From positions 1 through 39,239 of the forward strand of contig JAAYCX010000042.1 of NCBI GenBank assembly GCA_012729555.1: a stretch of DNA of 39,239 bases, in the 5' to 3' direction. The position numbers and the translations under genes are program-made. Below are positions 14,759 through 23,558 of this stretch, piece after piece. This stretch comes from Acidobacteriota bacterium (GTDB lineage Bacteria > Acidobacteriota > UBA6911). A model generated the notes under the pieces. The model was not told the origin of the DNA. It did not search any database and saw nothing but the letters and a program-made list of their open reading frames with translations. Within the stretch, counting starts at the first letter, position 1; each line of letters starts with the position of its first letter.

Positions 14759-17212
14759 ATGCCGCCCCAGAACGATCCGAAGCGCGCCGACAGTTCCGGC
14801 AGGGATGCCCGGGAAGCGCCGCGCCTCAGCGAAGCCATGTACCGGGAGCTGGTCGAGATCCTGGCCATCGGCACCGACATCAGCGAGCGCCTCCGGATCG
14901 ATGGGGCGCTCAGGGAGAGCGAGGAAAAATTCCGCAGCGCCTTCGCCAACGCCACCGTCGGCTTCGCCATGACGGACCCTTCGGGCCGGTTCCTCGACGC
15001 CAATGCGGCCTACTGCCGCATCACGGGGCGTACCATCGACGAATTGCGGGCCCTGCGGTTCCAGGACCTGATCCACCCGCAGGACTCGGCCGAAAACGTG
15101 AGGCTGATCGACCGCATGCTTTCCGGGCGGATATCCGACTTCGCGGTGGACAACCGCTACCTTCGCAAGGACGGGGACAGCGTCTGGGTCCACAAGAACG
15201 TCTCGCTGGTGCGAGCGGCGGGGGGGGAGCCGAAATGGATCCTCGCCCTCATCCAGGACATCACCGCTCAGAAGCGGGCCGAGGAGTCGATGCTGCAGAG
15301 CGAAGCGCGGCTGAGGGCGCTGGCCGAGGGGCTCCCCGAGATCGTATGGACGGCAAACACCCGGGGGGACATCGAGTGGTTCAACCGCCGCTTCTACGAA
15401 TACACCGGTGAGGACGTCGACCCGGCGGGAGAGAGCGGCTGGAGCGGAATCGTGCACCCGGACGATCTCGCCCCCACCGTCGCGACCTGGGAAAAATCGG
15501 TACGGGAAGGAACGCTGTTCGAGCATGAGCTGCGCACGAGAGGGAGGGACGGCGGGTACCGGTGGTTCCTGGTGCGCGCCTGGCCGATGCTGGACCCGGA
15601 AGGGAGGATCGTCCGCTGGTTCGGCACGAGCACCGACATCCACCGCCTCAAGGAAACCGAGGCGGCCCTGCGGCAGAGCCGGGAGGATTTCACCCGGGCC
15701 CAGGAGGTCGGGCAGATCGGGTGGTGGCGCCTCGACCTGCGCAAGGATATCCTGACCTGGTCGGACGAGAACTACCGGACCTTCGGAATTCCGGCCGGGA
15801 CCCCCATGAATTACGAAAAGTTTCTGGCCACCGTGCACCCGGAGGACCGCGACCAGGTAGACCGCGCATGGCGGGCGGGCATACAGAGCGGGTCCTACGC
15901 CATCGAGCACCGCATCCTGGCCGGGGGGGAAACCCGCTGGGTGAGAGAAAAGGCCTACCCGGAATTTGACGGGGAGGGGAGCCTTCTGGGCGGCTTCGGC
16001 ATCTCCCAGGACATCACGGAACGGATGAAGGCCGAGCAGGAGGTCCGCAGGCTGAACGAGACGCTGGAACGGCGGGTGGCGGAGCGGACGGCCGAGGTCA
16101 GGCAGCAGGCCGACCAGCTGCGCGCTCTCGCCAACCAGCTCAGCCAGGCGGAGCTGCGGGAGCGCAGGCGCCTGGCGGGCATCCTGCACGACCATATCCA
16201 GCAGCTCATCGTGGCCGCCCGCATGCAGCTGGGCCGGTTGAAGCGCGACTCCGGCCGGGGGCGGATGGAGGAGACGGCCGCCGACATCGACGCCATCCTG
16301 ATGGAGGCCCTGGAGGCCTCCCGGTCCCTTACCATGGACCTCAGCCCCCCCGCCCTCCACGAATCGGGCCTCGCCGGGGCCCTGGAATGGCTGGCCGCAA
16401 GCATCGGGGAGAAGACCGGCACCCGGGTGACCCTGTGCACCGACAAGACGGCCGAACCGGCGGGAGAGGAGATGCGGTTCCTCCTGTTCGAATGCGCGCG
16501 CGAACTCCTCTTCAACGCCGTCAAGCACGCGGCCGTCGCCGAGGTCGGGCTGGGGCTCTGGCGGACCGACGACGGGAGGATCAAGCTGATCGTGTCGGAC
16601 CGGGGGAAGGGGTTCGATCCCGGCATCCTCCGGAACCGCAGGCCCGGGGAGATGACGTTCGGACTGTTCAGCGTCCAGGAACGGCTCATGCATATGGGCG
16701 GCTGCATGGAGGTGGACTCGGCCCCCGGGAGGGGGACCGTCGTCACCCTCTGGGCCCCGGCCGGCGACCGTCCCCTCTCCGCCGGCGGGGAGCCTCCGCA
16801 ATCGCCGGTGGAGAGGGGCATCCGCGCCGTCTCGCACCGGCGCCGGAGGTGCCGCGTCCTGATCGTGGACGATCACAAGATCATGCGCGACGGCCTGAAG
16901 GGGCTGCTGCAGTTCGAATCGGATATCGAGGTCGTCGGCGGCGCGGCCGACGGCGCCGAGGCCATGGCGCTCACCCGGGAGCTGAGGCCCGACGTCGTCA
17001 TCATGGACGTCAACCTCGGGAAGATGACGGGGATCGACGTCAGCCGCAGGATCAAGGCCGAAATCCCGAACACGAACATCATCGGGCTGTCGATGCACCT
17101 CGACTCCCAGATCGCCGAAGCCATGAAGGAAGCGGGGGCCGTGGCCTATCTCAGCAAGGGGGGGCCCGCCGAGGACCTCATCGCCACCATCCGCGGCTGC
17201 GCCTCCGGGTAG
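14759..17212 (+). CDS. Multi-PAS hybrid histidine kinase with C-terminal receiver
   Basis: An 817-residue soluble hybrid kinase with no membrane segment. Three PAS domains lie at about 55-175, 180-300 and 308-425, each followed by the usual QDIT or TDIH tail. A coiled coil leads to the HisKA_3 region with H477 (LHDHIQQLIVAARM), then HATPase_c (about 565-668; FNAVKHA, SDRGKGFDPG). The last 120 residues are a receiver with D750 (VIMDVNLGK) and K800 (YLSKGG), similar to NarL-type receivers. Redox, oxygen or small-ligand sensing by PAS is possible but no cofactor residues are evident. The track of M codons begins at 14720, but that ATG lies in TGCTATGAT, which looks like an extended -10, so I place the start at 14759. 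It ends two bases from the convergent beta-barrel gene. Confidence 0.9.
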   Translation: MPPQNDPKRADSSGRDAREAPRLSEAMYRELVEILAIGTDISERLRIDGALRESEEKFRSAFANATVGFAMTDPSGRFLDANAAYCRITGRTIDELRALRFQDLIHPQDSAENVRLIDRMLSGRISDFAVDNRYLRKDGDSVWVHKNVSLVRAAGGEPKWILALIQDITAQKRAEESMLQSEARLRALAEGLPEIVWTANTRGDIEWFNRRFYEYTGEDVDPAGESGWSGIVHPDDLAPTVATWEKSVREGTLFEHELRTRGRDGGYRWFLVRAWPMLDPEGRIVRWFGTSTDIHRLKETEAALRQSREDFTRAQEVGQIGWWRLDLRKDILTWSDENYRTFGIPAGTPMNYEKFLATVHPEDRDQVDRAWRAGIQSGSYAIEHRILAGGETRWVREKAYPEFDGEGSLLGGFGISQDITERMKAEQEVRRLNETLERRVAERTAEVRQQADQLRALANQLSQAELRERRRLAGILHDHIQQLIVAARMQLGRLKRDSGRGRMEETAADIDAILMEALEASRSLTMDLSPPALHESGLAGALEWLAASIGEKTGTRVTLCTDKTAEPAGEEMRFLLFECARELLFNAVKHAAVAEVGLGLWRTDDGRIKLIVSDRGKGFDPGILRNRRPGEMTFGLFSVQERLMHMGGCMEVDSAPGRGTVVTLWAPAGDRPLSAGGEPPQSPVERGIRAVSHRRRRCRVLIVDDHKIMRDGLKGLLQFESDIEVVGGAADGAEAMALTRELRPDVVIMDVNLGKMTGIDVSRRIKAEIPNTNIIGLSMHLDSQIAEAMKEAGAVAYLSKGGPAEDLIATIRGCASG

Positions 17213-17214
17213 TT

Positions 17215-18795
17215 CTACCGGCGGTTGTCGAACCTATACCCCAGGGTGAGAAAATACTGGTTGTAATCCTCTCCCTGCCCGCGGTAGACGGTCACTCCGC
17301 CCCCGAGGAAGTAGCGGGCCCCCAGGGACCAGTCGGCGTTGGCGTTGACGAAACGCGCGCGACTGCGGGTCGTGTAGGCTGACTCCAGGTTCTGTTGCCC
17401 GAGCTGCACGTCGAACCCGAAGCCCGTTCCCACTTCGCGGCCGAACCCGGCGCTCTGGTAGGTGCCGCGGCCGAAGGAGCTGTCGAACTTCGAATAGCGG
17501 TATTCGGCCTGCAGACCCGACCCGAGGACGTCGTCCACGCCGGCGCCCCCCAGGTAGTTCCAGGCGGCCCGCCGGTCCCCGGTCCGGCTGCTCCTGCCGG
17601 CGTTGCCGAAAACGCTCACCCGGTGCGGGAGTGCCAGCCGGAATCCCCCGCTCAGCCCCTGGAACAGGAACCTGTCCACCAGCCCGGTCCCGATCAGGCG
17701 CGGGTCGAAGGTGGGAAGGTTGCGGAAATAGTTCTGGCTCACGTTGAACGTGATCGCCTTGTGGGGCTGCAGCCGGACCGTGGTGTGGCTCCGGGTCAGC
17801 AGTATTTCCCGACTCCCGGAATTCCGGGAGGCGTTGCGCAGATCCACCTCCAGGTTGTTGTGGACGGAGAGCCGGCGCCGGTAAAAAATCCCGTTCTCGA
17901 AAAACCCGAACTGGCGGTCGGGTTTCCAGTCCACGCGCGCGAGCGCGATCCCGGCGGTGCCCGTAAACCGGAACGACTCGAAGCTGCCCCTTTCGGTATT
18001 GACGAAAGCCCCGGCCAGCTGGCGGTCGGGATTGTAGTTCCAGCTGCTCGGATCGGGCGTCGTCCCCCCGAAAATCCCGGCCGTCTGCTTACCGAACCGC
18101 CTTCCCAGGTAGAATCCGTCGATCGTGCTCAGGCTGGCGGCCCAGGGGACGTAGAGGCGCCCTGCCCCCGCGACCCAGGGGGAATCGGGATTGTCGTACT
18201 GAAGGCCCAGATGATAGGTCCGGTTGATGAGATCGGTAAGCGTCTCCCGGCGCGTGGAATCCTTCCTCGACTGGACCCTCCCCCGATAGTGACCTTTGAC
18301 GCTCCAGTGGGTGCCCCCCAGGCGCCCGGCATCCATCCGGAGCATGAAGCCCAGCTGCGAGGACCCGACTCCTTCCCCGGGGAGCTGCAGTGCGCTCCAA
18401 TCGACACCCAGCCGGCCCCTGACCCGGTTGGCGTCCGTTTCCCGGGCGGTCGCTCCGATCCGCCCCATTTCATCGCGATCGAGATATGCCCGGTCGCCGG
18501 GGACCACCGCAGTGCTCGAGGTGACCACCCTGCCGACGGCGGAAACCGCGGCCACCGATTCGATCTCGATTTCGGCCACCTCCACGGTCCCCCCCGCCCC
18601 GCTGCGGCCGATAAGGAGCCTTTGCCCCACCGAAAGCGGAGTGCCGGCGACTTCCAGGTATACCGCGCCCTGGAGCACGTGCTTGACCCGGATCGTGCCC
18701 TCGCCGGCGCGAAGGGGGCTCTCCGCACCCAGCATAAGGGCACAGACCATGATCGCCCGAAAGACGAACTGTATTCCTGCGCTTGGATCCCGCAC
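17215..18795 (-). CDS. Outer-membrane beta-barrel partner of the 12-heme cytochrome
   Basis: A 526-residue protein with a signal peptide (residues 1-30), a small N-terminal beta domain (about 32-108, VKHVLQGAVYLEV, VGQRLLIGR), and then about 400 residues of alternating Tyr/Phe/Gly-rich strands and polar turns ending TLGYRFDNRR, typical of an outer-membrane barrel. It follows the cytochrome gene by nine bases on the same strand and is preceded by AGGGGGAATTC at a GTG start. This pairing resembles porin-cytochrome conduits such as MtrB with MtrA or the Geobacter Omb/Oma modules, where the barrel holds a cytochrome across the outer membrane. The family assignment is by architecture and context only; the barrel is shorter than MtrB. 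Confidence 0.75.
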   Translation of the reverse strand: MRDPSAGIQFVFRAIMVCALMLGAESPLRAGEGTIRVKHVLQGAVYLEVAGTPLSVGQRLLIGRSGAGGTVEVAEIEIESVAAVSAVGRVVTSSTAVVPGDRAYLDRDEMGRIGATARETDANRVRGRLGVDWSALQLPGEGVGSSQLGFMLRMDAGRLGGTHWSVKGHYRGRVQSRKDSTRRETLTDLINRTYHLGLQYDNPDSPWVAGAGRLYVPWAASLSTIDGFYLGRRFGKQTAGIFGGTTPDPSSWNYNPDRQLAGAFVNTERGSFESFRFTGTAGIALARVDWKPDRQFGFFENGIFYRRRLSVHNNLEVDLRNASRNSGSREILLTRSHTTVRLQPHKAITFNVSQNYFRNLPTFDPRLIGTGLVDRFLFQGLSGGFRLALPHRVSVFGNAGRSSRTGDRRAAWNYLGGAGVDDVLGSGLQAEYRYSKFDSSFGRGTYQSAGFGREVGTGFGFDVQLGQQNLESAYTTRSRARFVNANADWSLGARYFLGGGVTVYRGQGEDYNQYFLTLGYRFDNRR

Positions 18796-18804
18796 GAATT
18801 CCCC

Positions 18805-19794
18805 CTACTCCCGGCCATCCGGGTGGCACGCGTAGCAGTTGGAGCTGTTGTAGACGTAACCGGAGACACCCCCGTGCTCCTCATCCATGGAGGTCCTTTC
18901 GTGCTCGTGGCAGGTCAGGCACGTGAACAGGGAGTAATTGGCGGAATTGGTGTGGCAGTCGCCGCAGGCGGACCACTTCCCCGCGTGGGCGCCGCTCCTT
19001 ATGGGGAACGCGGGGTGATCGTACCGCGCCGGAACCCAGGCGGAGGTACCATGGCAGACCGTGCAGTCGCCGGGGAAGCCGGCCGTGACGTGGTTCGGGT
19101 TTGCGGCGCCGTCGAAATCACTCGTGTGGCACGACACGCAGTCGCCCGTCAGCCCCCCGTAACCCGCGCCGGCGTGGCACTGCCCGCAGTCGAGCGGGGC
19201 GTGGGCCCCCGTAAGCGGGAAAGCGGTCAGACCCGAATGCCCGGATGCGGCGCTCCAGTTCTGCATGCCGTGGCAGGATTCGCACTGCGTGGGGAAGCCC
19301 GCCGACTCGTGGTTCACGGCCGCGGCGCGGTATTCCTCGAGGTGGCAGGAAACGCAGGCGGTGTCGAGGCCGCGGAACAGACCGACGGCCCCGCCGGTGT
19401 GACACGATTCGCACTCGGTCCGGGCGTGGGCGCCGATGAGGGGGAACCGGTTCAGGTGCCCGCCGGCGTCGCGCGCGACGCGACGCCAGTCGCGGACCGT
19501 GTGACATTCGGCGCAGTCGCTCCCCAGCTGCCGGCGGTGAATGTCTGCGTGACAATCGGCGCATCGCTTCCCCACCCGGGAAAAGACCGGGTCCAGGTGA
19601 CACGAATCGCAGCCCAGCCCGGCGTGCAGGCCCTCCAGCGGGTAGCCGGTCCTGGCGTGATCGAAACCGGGAGCCGACAGGAGCGGGAGGGACGCCAGGC
19701 CCGCGGCGAGCAGGGCGAGCGCGATCAGAATCCCCCGCGGAGCCCGCCCCGGGAAACGAAGCATTCCGGAAAAATGCCTGAGTGCTGTCGGCAT
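18805..19794 (-). CDS. Dodecaheme c-type cytochrome
   Basis: A 329-residue protein with an N-terminal hydrophobic export or anchor segment (about 20-45) and twelve CXXCH heme motifs: CDSCH, CADCH, CAECH, CESCH, CVSCH, CESCH, CGQCH, CVSCH, CTVCH, CGDCH, CLTCH and CYACH. Between them are recurring FPL-x-GAHA-type units with extra His residues that can serve as distal heme ligands, so it is built of tandem short heme modules. It should be a periplasmic electron wire. ATG at 19794 was chosen because GAAGGGGG precedes it; an ORF extension to 19881 is unlikely. With the downstream barrel it may carry electrons across the outer membrane. No surface cytochrome gene is adjacent. Confidence 0.93.
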   Translation of the reverse strand: MPTALRHFSGMLRFPGRAPRGILIALALLAAGLASLPLLSAPGFDHARTGYPLEGLHAGLGCDSCHLDPVFSRVGKRCADCHADIHRRQLGSDCAECHTVRDWRRVARDAGGHLNRFPLIGAHARTECESCHTGGAVGLFRGLDTACVSCHLEEYRAAAVNHESAGFPTQCESCHGMQNWSAASGHSGLTAFPLTGAHAPLDCGQCHAGAGYGGLTGDCVSCHTSDFDGAANPNHVTAGFPGDCTVCHGTSAWVPARYDHPAFPIRSGAHAGKWSACGDCHTNSANYSLFTCLTCHEHERTSMDEEHGGVSGYVYNSSNCYACHPDGRE

Positions 19795-20094
19795 ACGCCC
19801 CCTTCGGAAAAGTTGAGCCACAACCGCCATATGGTGCGAATGTACTAAACATGCGCTTCTGCATGGTGTGTTTTTCATCACACCAACCTATTTTTTTCCC
19901 GGCACAAACAGGGGAATCCGGGAATCGGGGAAAAATTCCCGCTCGCTTCCCGTCGGAGCGCAGCCACTCGGGGGAGAAGTACTGTTTTTTCCATATGTTC
20001 CTGCCTGCGCAGCCATCAGGGACACTGGAACCGGATTTGCTTACCACTAGGGCGTCGCCATGACGGCAGACCGTTACCAAGGAGCTGACATCCG
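19795..20094. other. Divergent control region between cytochrome and beta-barrel genes
   Basis: A 300-base, relatively AT-rich gap with poly-T stretches. It carries a CRP/FNR-like palindrome (19867-19882) on the cytochrome side and the AAGGAG site of the small barrel gene at its right end. No convincing full promoter was identified on either strand. Confidence 0.5.
19867..19882. promoter_or_regulatory. CRP/FNR-family-like site upstream of the cytochrome
   Basis: TGTGTTTTTCATCACA matches TGTGA-N6-TCACA at nine of ten defined positions, flanked by extra complementary bases (GGTGTG/CACACC). Its centre is about 80 bases upstream of the cytochrome start codon, a position compatible with activation. 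Such control is common for anaerobic respiratory genes, but the regulator is not in the window. Confidence 0.45.
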
Positions 20095-20559
20095 ATGATC
20101 AAGAAGAGAATGGTCCTGTTGCTGGGAATGCTGATGTGTTTTGCCGCGGCCGGCGCGATGGCCGAGACGCGCTTCGGCGTGCGCGCCGGGGCGGGGGTCG
20201 ATCCCGACCAGTTTCACTTCGGCGGCCACCTGGTCTCCGAACCCTTGCTGGCCAACCTGACCTTCCGGCCCAACCTGGAAATCGGGGTGGGGAGCGACCT
20301 CACCGGCGTGGCCGCCAACTTCGAGTTCGCCTACGGGATTCCGCTCCCCAAGCGCGATCTCTCGCTCTACATCGGAGCCGGGCCGGCGCTCAACGTCTAC
20401 CGCTTCGGGGGATCCGACGGCCGGGAGAGCGACACCGACGCCGGCGGCGGCTTCAACGTGCTCGTGGGGCTCGAACAGAGCAAAGGGTTGATGGCGGAGA
20501 TCAAGGTGGGGATGATCGACAGCCCGGAATTCAAATTCACGGTCGGCTATACCTTCTGA
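20095..20559 (+). CDS. Small outer-membrane beta-barrel protein
   Basis: A 154-residue protein with a clear signal peptide (MIKKRMVLLLGMLMCFAAAGAMA) followed by alternating strands (RFGVRAGAG, LTFRPNLEIGVG, SLYIGAGPALNVYRF, GFNVLVGLEQ, MAEIKVGM) and a C-terminal aromatic (KFTVGYTF), the signature recognised by the BAM machinery. Its size fits a six- to eight-stranded OmpX/OmpW-like barrel. AAGGAG lies about 10 bases before the ATG. It opens a rightward run with the next two secreted proteins; its function is unknown. Confidence 0.75.
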   Translation: MIKKRMVLLLGMLMCFAAAGAMAETRFGVRAGAGVDPDQFHFGGHLVSEPLLANLTFRPNLEIGVGSDLTGVAANFEFAYGIPLPKRDLSLYIGAGPALNVYRFGGSDGRESDTDAGGGFNVLVGLEQSKGLMAEIKVGMIDSPEFKFTVGYTF

Positions 20560-20589
20560 AGGCGGGAGCAGAGGTGGAACCCGAACCGG

Positions 20590-20632
20590 CCGATACGGGG
20601 AGTATCGGGATCGTCAACGGGGGCATGCCCCC
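20590..20632 (+). other. Two hairpins in the spacer before the repeat-tail protein
   Basis: CCGATAC-GGGGA-GTATCGG (20590-20608) is a perfect seven-base-pair stem, and GGGGGCATGCCCCC (20619-20632) is a perfect 14-base palindrome. They lie between the small barrel stop and the AAGGAG site of the next gene and may stabilise or separate the mRNA parts. No T tract follows. Confidence 0.4.
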
Positions 20633-20650
20633 ACGCAAGGAGAAGACCTC

Positions 20651-21253
20651 ATGTTGAAAATGGATTCAGTCGGGAATCGTTTCTGGATCATCGCCTCGAT
20701 CACCGTTCTTCTGCTGGCAGCCGCATCGGTCGTGGCGCAGACGGAAGACCCGGACATGGACCCCCCGGACCCGGACGTCATCGAGGAAGAAACCGTCAAC
20801 GCTGAAAATCCGCCCGGCTATATCAATGACCTCGTGGAAAACTCCGACTTGACCCCGGAGCAGGTGGAGATGATGCGGGTTGACGGGATGGGATGGGGAA
20901 ACATAAAGACGGCGGCGGAACTGGCCGAGGCCATCTCGGCCGGAAGCACCGAGGCCGATCCCATCAGCTACGACCAGGCCCTGGAACTGGTGCTGGCCGA
21001 CCGGGCGCAGGAGATCGGATTCGGCGAAATCGCGGAGAAGTACAACCTGAAGATCGGCGAACTGAACCGCAACCGGGTCCGGACACGGACCGCGGGAACC
21101 AGGGGCCCGGCAGTGGAAAAACCGGCCAAGGCGGAGAGACCCGAAAAAATGGAGAAGCCCGAGAAACCGGCAAGACCGGAGAGACCGGAGAGACCGGAAA
21201 AGCCCGAGAGGCCTGAAAAGCCGGAAAGGCCGGAGCGGGGACCGGGAAGGTGA
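20651..21253 (+). CDS. Secreted protein with a Pro-Glu-Lys/Arg repeat tail
   Basis: A 200-residue exported protein. A signal-anchor (about 12-30) is followed by an acidic Asp/Pro-rich spacer, then a helical core (about 60-140) containing two related motifs, DGMGWGNIKTAAELAEAI and EIGFGEIAEKYNLKIGEL. I recall similar small secreted proteins in Acidobacteria, without known function. The last 50 residues are nearly pure PEKP/PERP repeats, charged and extended, suited to spanning or binding the cell wall or polyanions. AAGGAG is eight bases before the ATG. Its stop overlaps the GTG start of the next gene (GTGA), so the two are probably co-translated. Confidence 0.75.
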   Translation: MLKMDSVGNRFWIIASITVLLLAAASVVAQTEDPDMDPPDPDVIEEETVNAENPPGYINDLVENSDLTPEQVEMMRVDGMGWGNIKTAAELAEAISAGSTEADPISYDQALELVLADRAQEIGFGEIAEKYNLKIGELNRNRVRTRTAGTRGPAVEKPAKAERPEKMEKPEKPARPERPERPEKPERPEKPERPERGPGR

Positions 21254-22035
21254 GACCCCGAACCGGGCTGATCGGCGTTTTATTGTTCATGGCGGGGATG
21301 ATGCTCTCATCCCCGCCCGCTGCTTCTGCGGAGGACAGGCCGGCTTGGCAATACGGGCTGGCCTTCTCCTACCTGACCGGCGACTATGGGGCGGATGAAA
21401 ACACCGACATCCTCTATGGCGCCGCCGTCCTCAAGCGCTTTTTCCCCCGCGGCGACGTCACCGCCACCATTCCCTGGCTGGATGTCTCCGGCGGCGGGGT
21501 GACCCTGATCGACGGAGGAGCGGAGCCGATCGCCGGGGCTACCGGCGGGTCGGGGCTGGGGGATATCGTCCTCAAGGGGCGCTATTACGCCGTGCAGCAA
21601 AGCGGCCCCCTCCCCTTCATCGATCTCGTTGCGAGCCTGAAGCTTCCCACCGCCTCCGAGGCGAAGGGACTGGGGACGGGCAAGCAGGACTTCACCCTGG
21701 CCGCGGAATTCGCCCGGGTATTGCCGGGCAACCGGTGGATCGTTCTGGGTGAACTGGGGCACACTTTCGTGGGGGACCCCTCCGGCTACGATGCCTCCAA
21801 CCGCTGGCTGTACAATCTCGGCCTGGCCTGCCGCACGAGCCCCAGGACCATGCTCAGCGGCTACCTCGAGGGGCGCACCGCCGTCTTCGCGGGGAACGAC
21901 GACCCGCTCTCGCTCCTGCTGGGCGGCGAGTTCAAGCTCACCCCGGGTCTCTACCTGGACACCATGGTGGAAACGGGGCTGAACGACGGAGCCCCCGACC
22001 TGGGTGTCACCATCGCCATCCGGAAGAGAATCTAG
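21250..22035 (+). CDS. Outer-membrane beta-barrel (MetA-like transporter type) protein
   Basis: A 261-residue protein with a signal peptide (about 1-27, ending SAEDR) and a barrel-like body: repeated amphipathic strands with GLGDIVLKGRYY, LVASLKLPTAS, LGTGKQDFTLAAEFAR and a C-terminal DLGVTIAIRKRI. The order of these motifs resembles the MetA-pathway phenol-degradation family of outer-membrane proteins, many of which have no known substrate. The GTG start overlaps the preceding stop by four bases. It converges with the GPH symporter a few bases downstream. The family assignment is moderate; any transported compound is unknown. Confidence 0.72.
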   Translation: MRPRTGLIGVLLFMAGMMLSSPPAASAEDRPAWQYGLAFSYLTGDYGADENTDILYGAAVLKRFFPRGDVTATIPWLDVSGGGVTLIDGGAEPIAGATGGSGLGDIVLKGRYYAVQQSGPLPFIDLVASLKLPTASEAKGLGTGKQDFTLAAEFARVLPGNRWIVLGELGHTFVGDPSGYDASNRWLYNLGLACRTSPRTMLSGYLEGRTAVFAGNDDPLSLLLGGEFKLTPGLYLDTMVETGLNDGAPDLGVTIAIRKRI

Positions 22036-22041
22036 CCGGGT

Positions 22042-23451
22042 TCAGCGCCGCCTCTCAACCAGGTCGTGCTCGATCTCGAGCATCACCCGGTTCTTGAGCG
22101 GGTAGAAAAACATGACCAGGCCGCCGATCACCCCGAAGACGGCGGGGTAGAAGCTCATGAGCATCCGGATGCCGTACAGGGCGGACTCGGTCTGCACGGC
22201 GTTGGATACGAACCCGTGCCAGTCGAGGATCCACCCCACGAAAGTCCCGCCGAAGGCCAGGCCGAGCTTCAGGGCGAAGAGGGACGCGGCCATGACGAGG
22301 CCCGTGGCGCGGCGCCCGAACTTCCACTCCCCGAAGTCGGCGGTGTCGGTGTAGATGGCCCACTGCAGGACCGACACGGCCCCTATAAAGAAGGAGACGA
22401 CGACGTTGAGGCCGAAGATCAGCAGGACGTTGTGCGGCTGGAGGAAGTAAAAGCCGCAGGAGATCACGGCGCTCGCGACCAGGAAGCTCGAGTAGGCGTT
22501 CTTCTTGTCCAGCAGTTTCGCGAACAGGATCGCCAGGAGGGCGCCCGCCAGGGTGGCCAGGTTGCCGGCGGTGGCGAAGGCGGAGGTAAAGGCGTCGATG
22601 CCGAGCGGGATTCTCCAGGAGAAGATCTCGAGCACCTGCCCCTGCACGTAGTACTTGAAGAAATAGGGGGTGGAGGAGCCGCGCATGACGGCGAACAGGA
22701 GCTGGAACACCGTGGCGACGGCGATCAGGATCCAGGGCTTGTTCCGCACCAGGTCCCGGAGGTCCTGCCGGGTATCCGCCTTCTGCCCTCTGGGAGGGGA
22801 GACCCGCTCCCGGGTGGCGAAGAAAGTGATGGTGAACAGGACCAGGGCCAGCAGCCCGAAGGCCCCCATCGTCCGCTGCCAGCCGACCTGGGCGTCCCCC
22901 CCGCCCAGCCGGCTGACCAGATAGAGGGTGGCCCCCGACACGATCATCTGCCCGACGAAGGCGGCGACGAAGCGGTACTGCGAGGCGCTGGTCCGCTCGA
23001 GCGAGTTGGGGCTCATGACCCCCATCAGGGCCGAGTAGGGGACGTTGATGGCGGTGTAGAGCATCATCAGGAGGGTGTAGGTCACGTAGGCGTAGAGGAT
23101 CTTCCCCCCGGTCCCGAAGCCGGGGGTCGTGAAGGTGAGGAGGCCCCCCAGCGCGAGCGGCAGCCCCATGATCAGGAGGTAGGGGCGGAATTTCCCCCAG
23201 CGCGTATTCGTGCGGTCGGCGATCGCCCCCATGATCGGGTCGTTGACCGCGTCCCAGATCCGCGTGAGCAGGAACATGGTGCCCATGGCCGCGGCCGGCA
23301 TCCCGAAGATATCGGTGTAGAAAAAGGGGAGGTAGAGGATGAAGGTCTGGAAAAAGAGATTGGAGGCGGCGTCCCCCAGGCTGTAGCCGATCTTCTCCCT
23401 GATGGACAGTTTCGGTGCGGGGGAAACACCCGCGCTGCTCTGGCTCGTCAT
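22042..23451 (-). CDS. GPH-family (glycoside-pentoside-hexuronide) cation symporter
   Basis: A 469-residue, 12-helix inner-membrane transporter of the MelB/XylP/YicJ group. It has the characteristic start KIGYSLGDAASNLFFQTFILYLPFFYTDIFG, the loop TRIWDAVNDPIMGAIADRTNTRWGKFRPYLL, and the helix with YSALMGVMSPN. Members take up glycosides, pentosides or glucuronides with Na+ or H+. Next to GH115 and GH3 hydrolases it is a natural candidate for uptake of xylo-oligosaccharides or (methyl)glucuronate, by inference. GAGGTGACAG precedes the ATG. It is divergent from the next transporter and converges with the barrel gene at its 3' end. Confidence 0.93.
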   Translation of the reverse strand: MTSQSSAGVSPAPKLSIREKIGYSLGDAASNLFFQTFILYLPFFYTDIFGMPAAAMGTMFLLTRIWDAVNDPIMGAIADRTNTRWGKFRPYLLIMGLPLALGGLLTFTTPGFGTGGKILYAYVTYTLLMMLYTAINVPYSALMGVMSPNSLERTSASQYRFVAAFVGQMIVSGATLYLVSRLGGGDAQVGWQRTMGAFGLLALVLFTITFFATRERVSPPRGQKADTRQDLRDLVRNKPWILIAVATVFQLLFAVMRGSSTPYFFKYYVQGQVLEIFSWRIPLGIDAFTSAFATAGNLATLAGALLAILFAKLLDKKNAYSSFLVASAVISCGFYFLQPHNVLLIFGLNVVVSFFIGAVSVLQWAIYTDTADFGEWKFGRRATGLVMAASLFALKLGLAFGGTFVGWILDWHGFVSNAVQTESALYGIRMLMSFYPAVFGVIGGLVMFFYPLKNRVMLEIEHDLVERRR

Positions 23452-23558
23452 CTGTCACCTCTGTCGGACGGTATCCTGACCTGCTGCGCCGCGCTTCGCC
23501 GGGTTCGGGAAAATGCGCCGGCCATTGTACTACGGACACGCCGGGAAGGAACATTTAT

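Noticed and set aside
21130-21245. Repeat-rich stretch as a CRISPR-like array
   Set aside because: The repeats are short, in frame and encode the PEKP/PERP tail; there are no spacers or cas genes.
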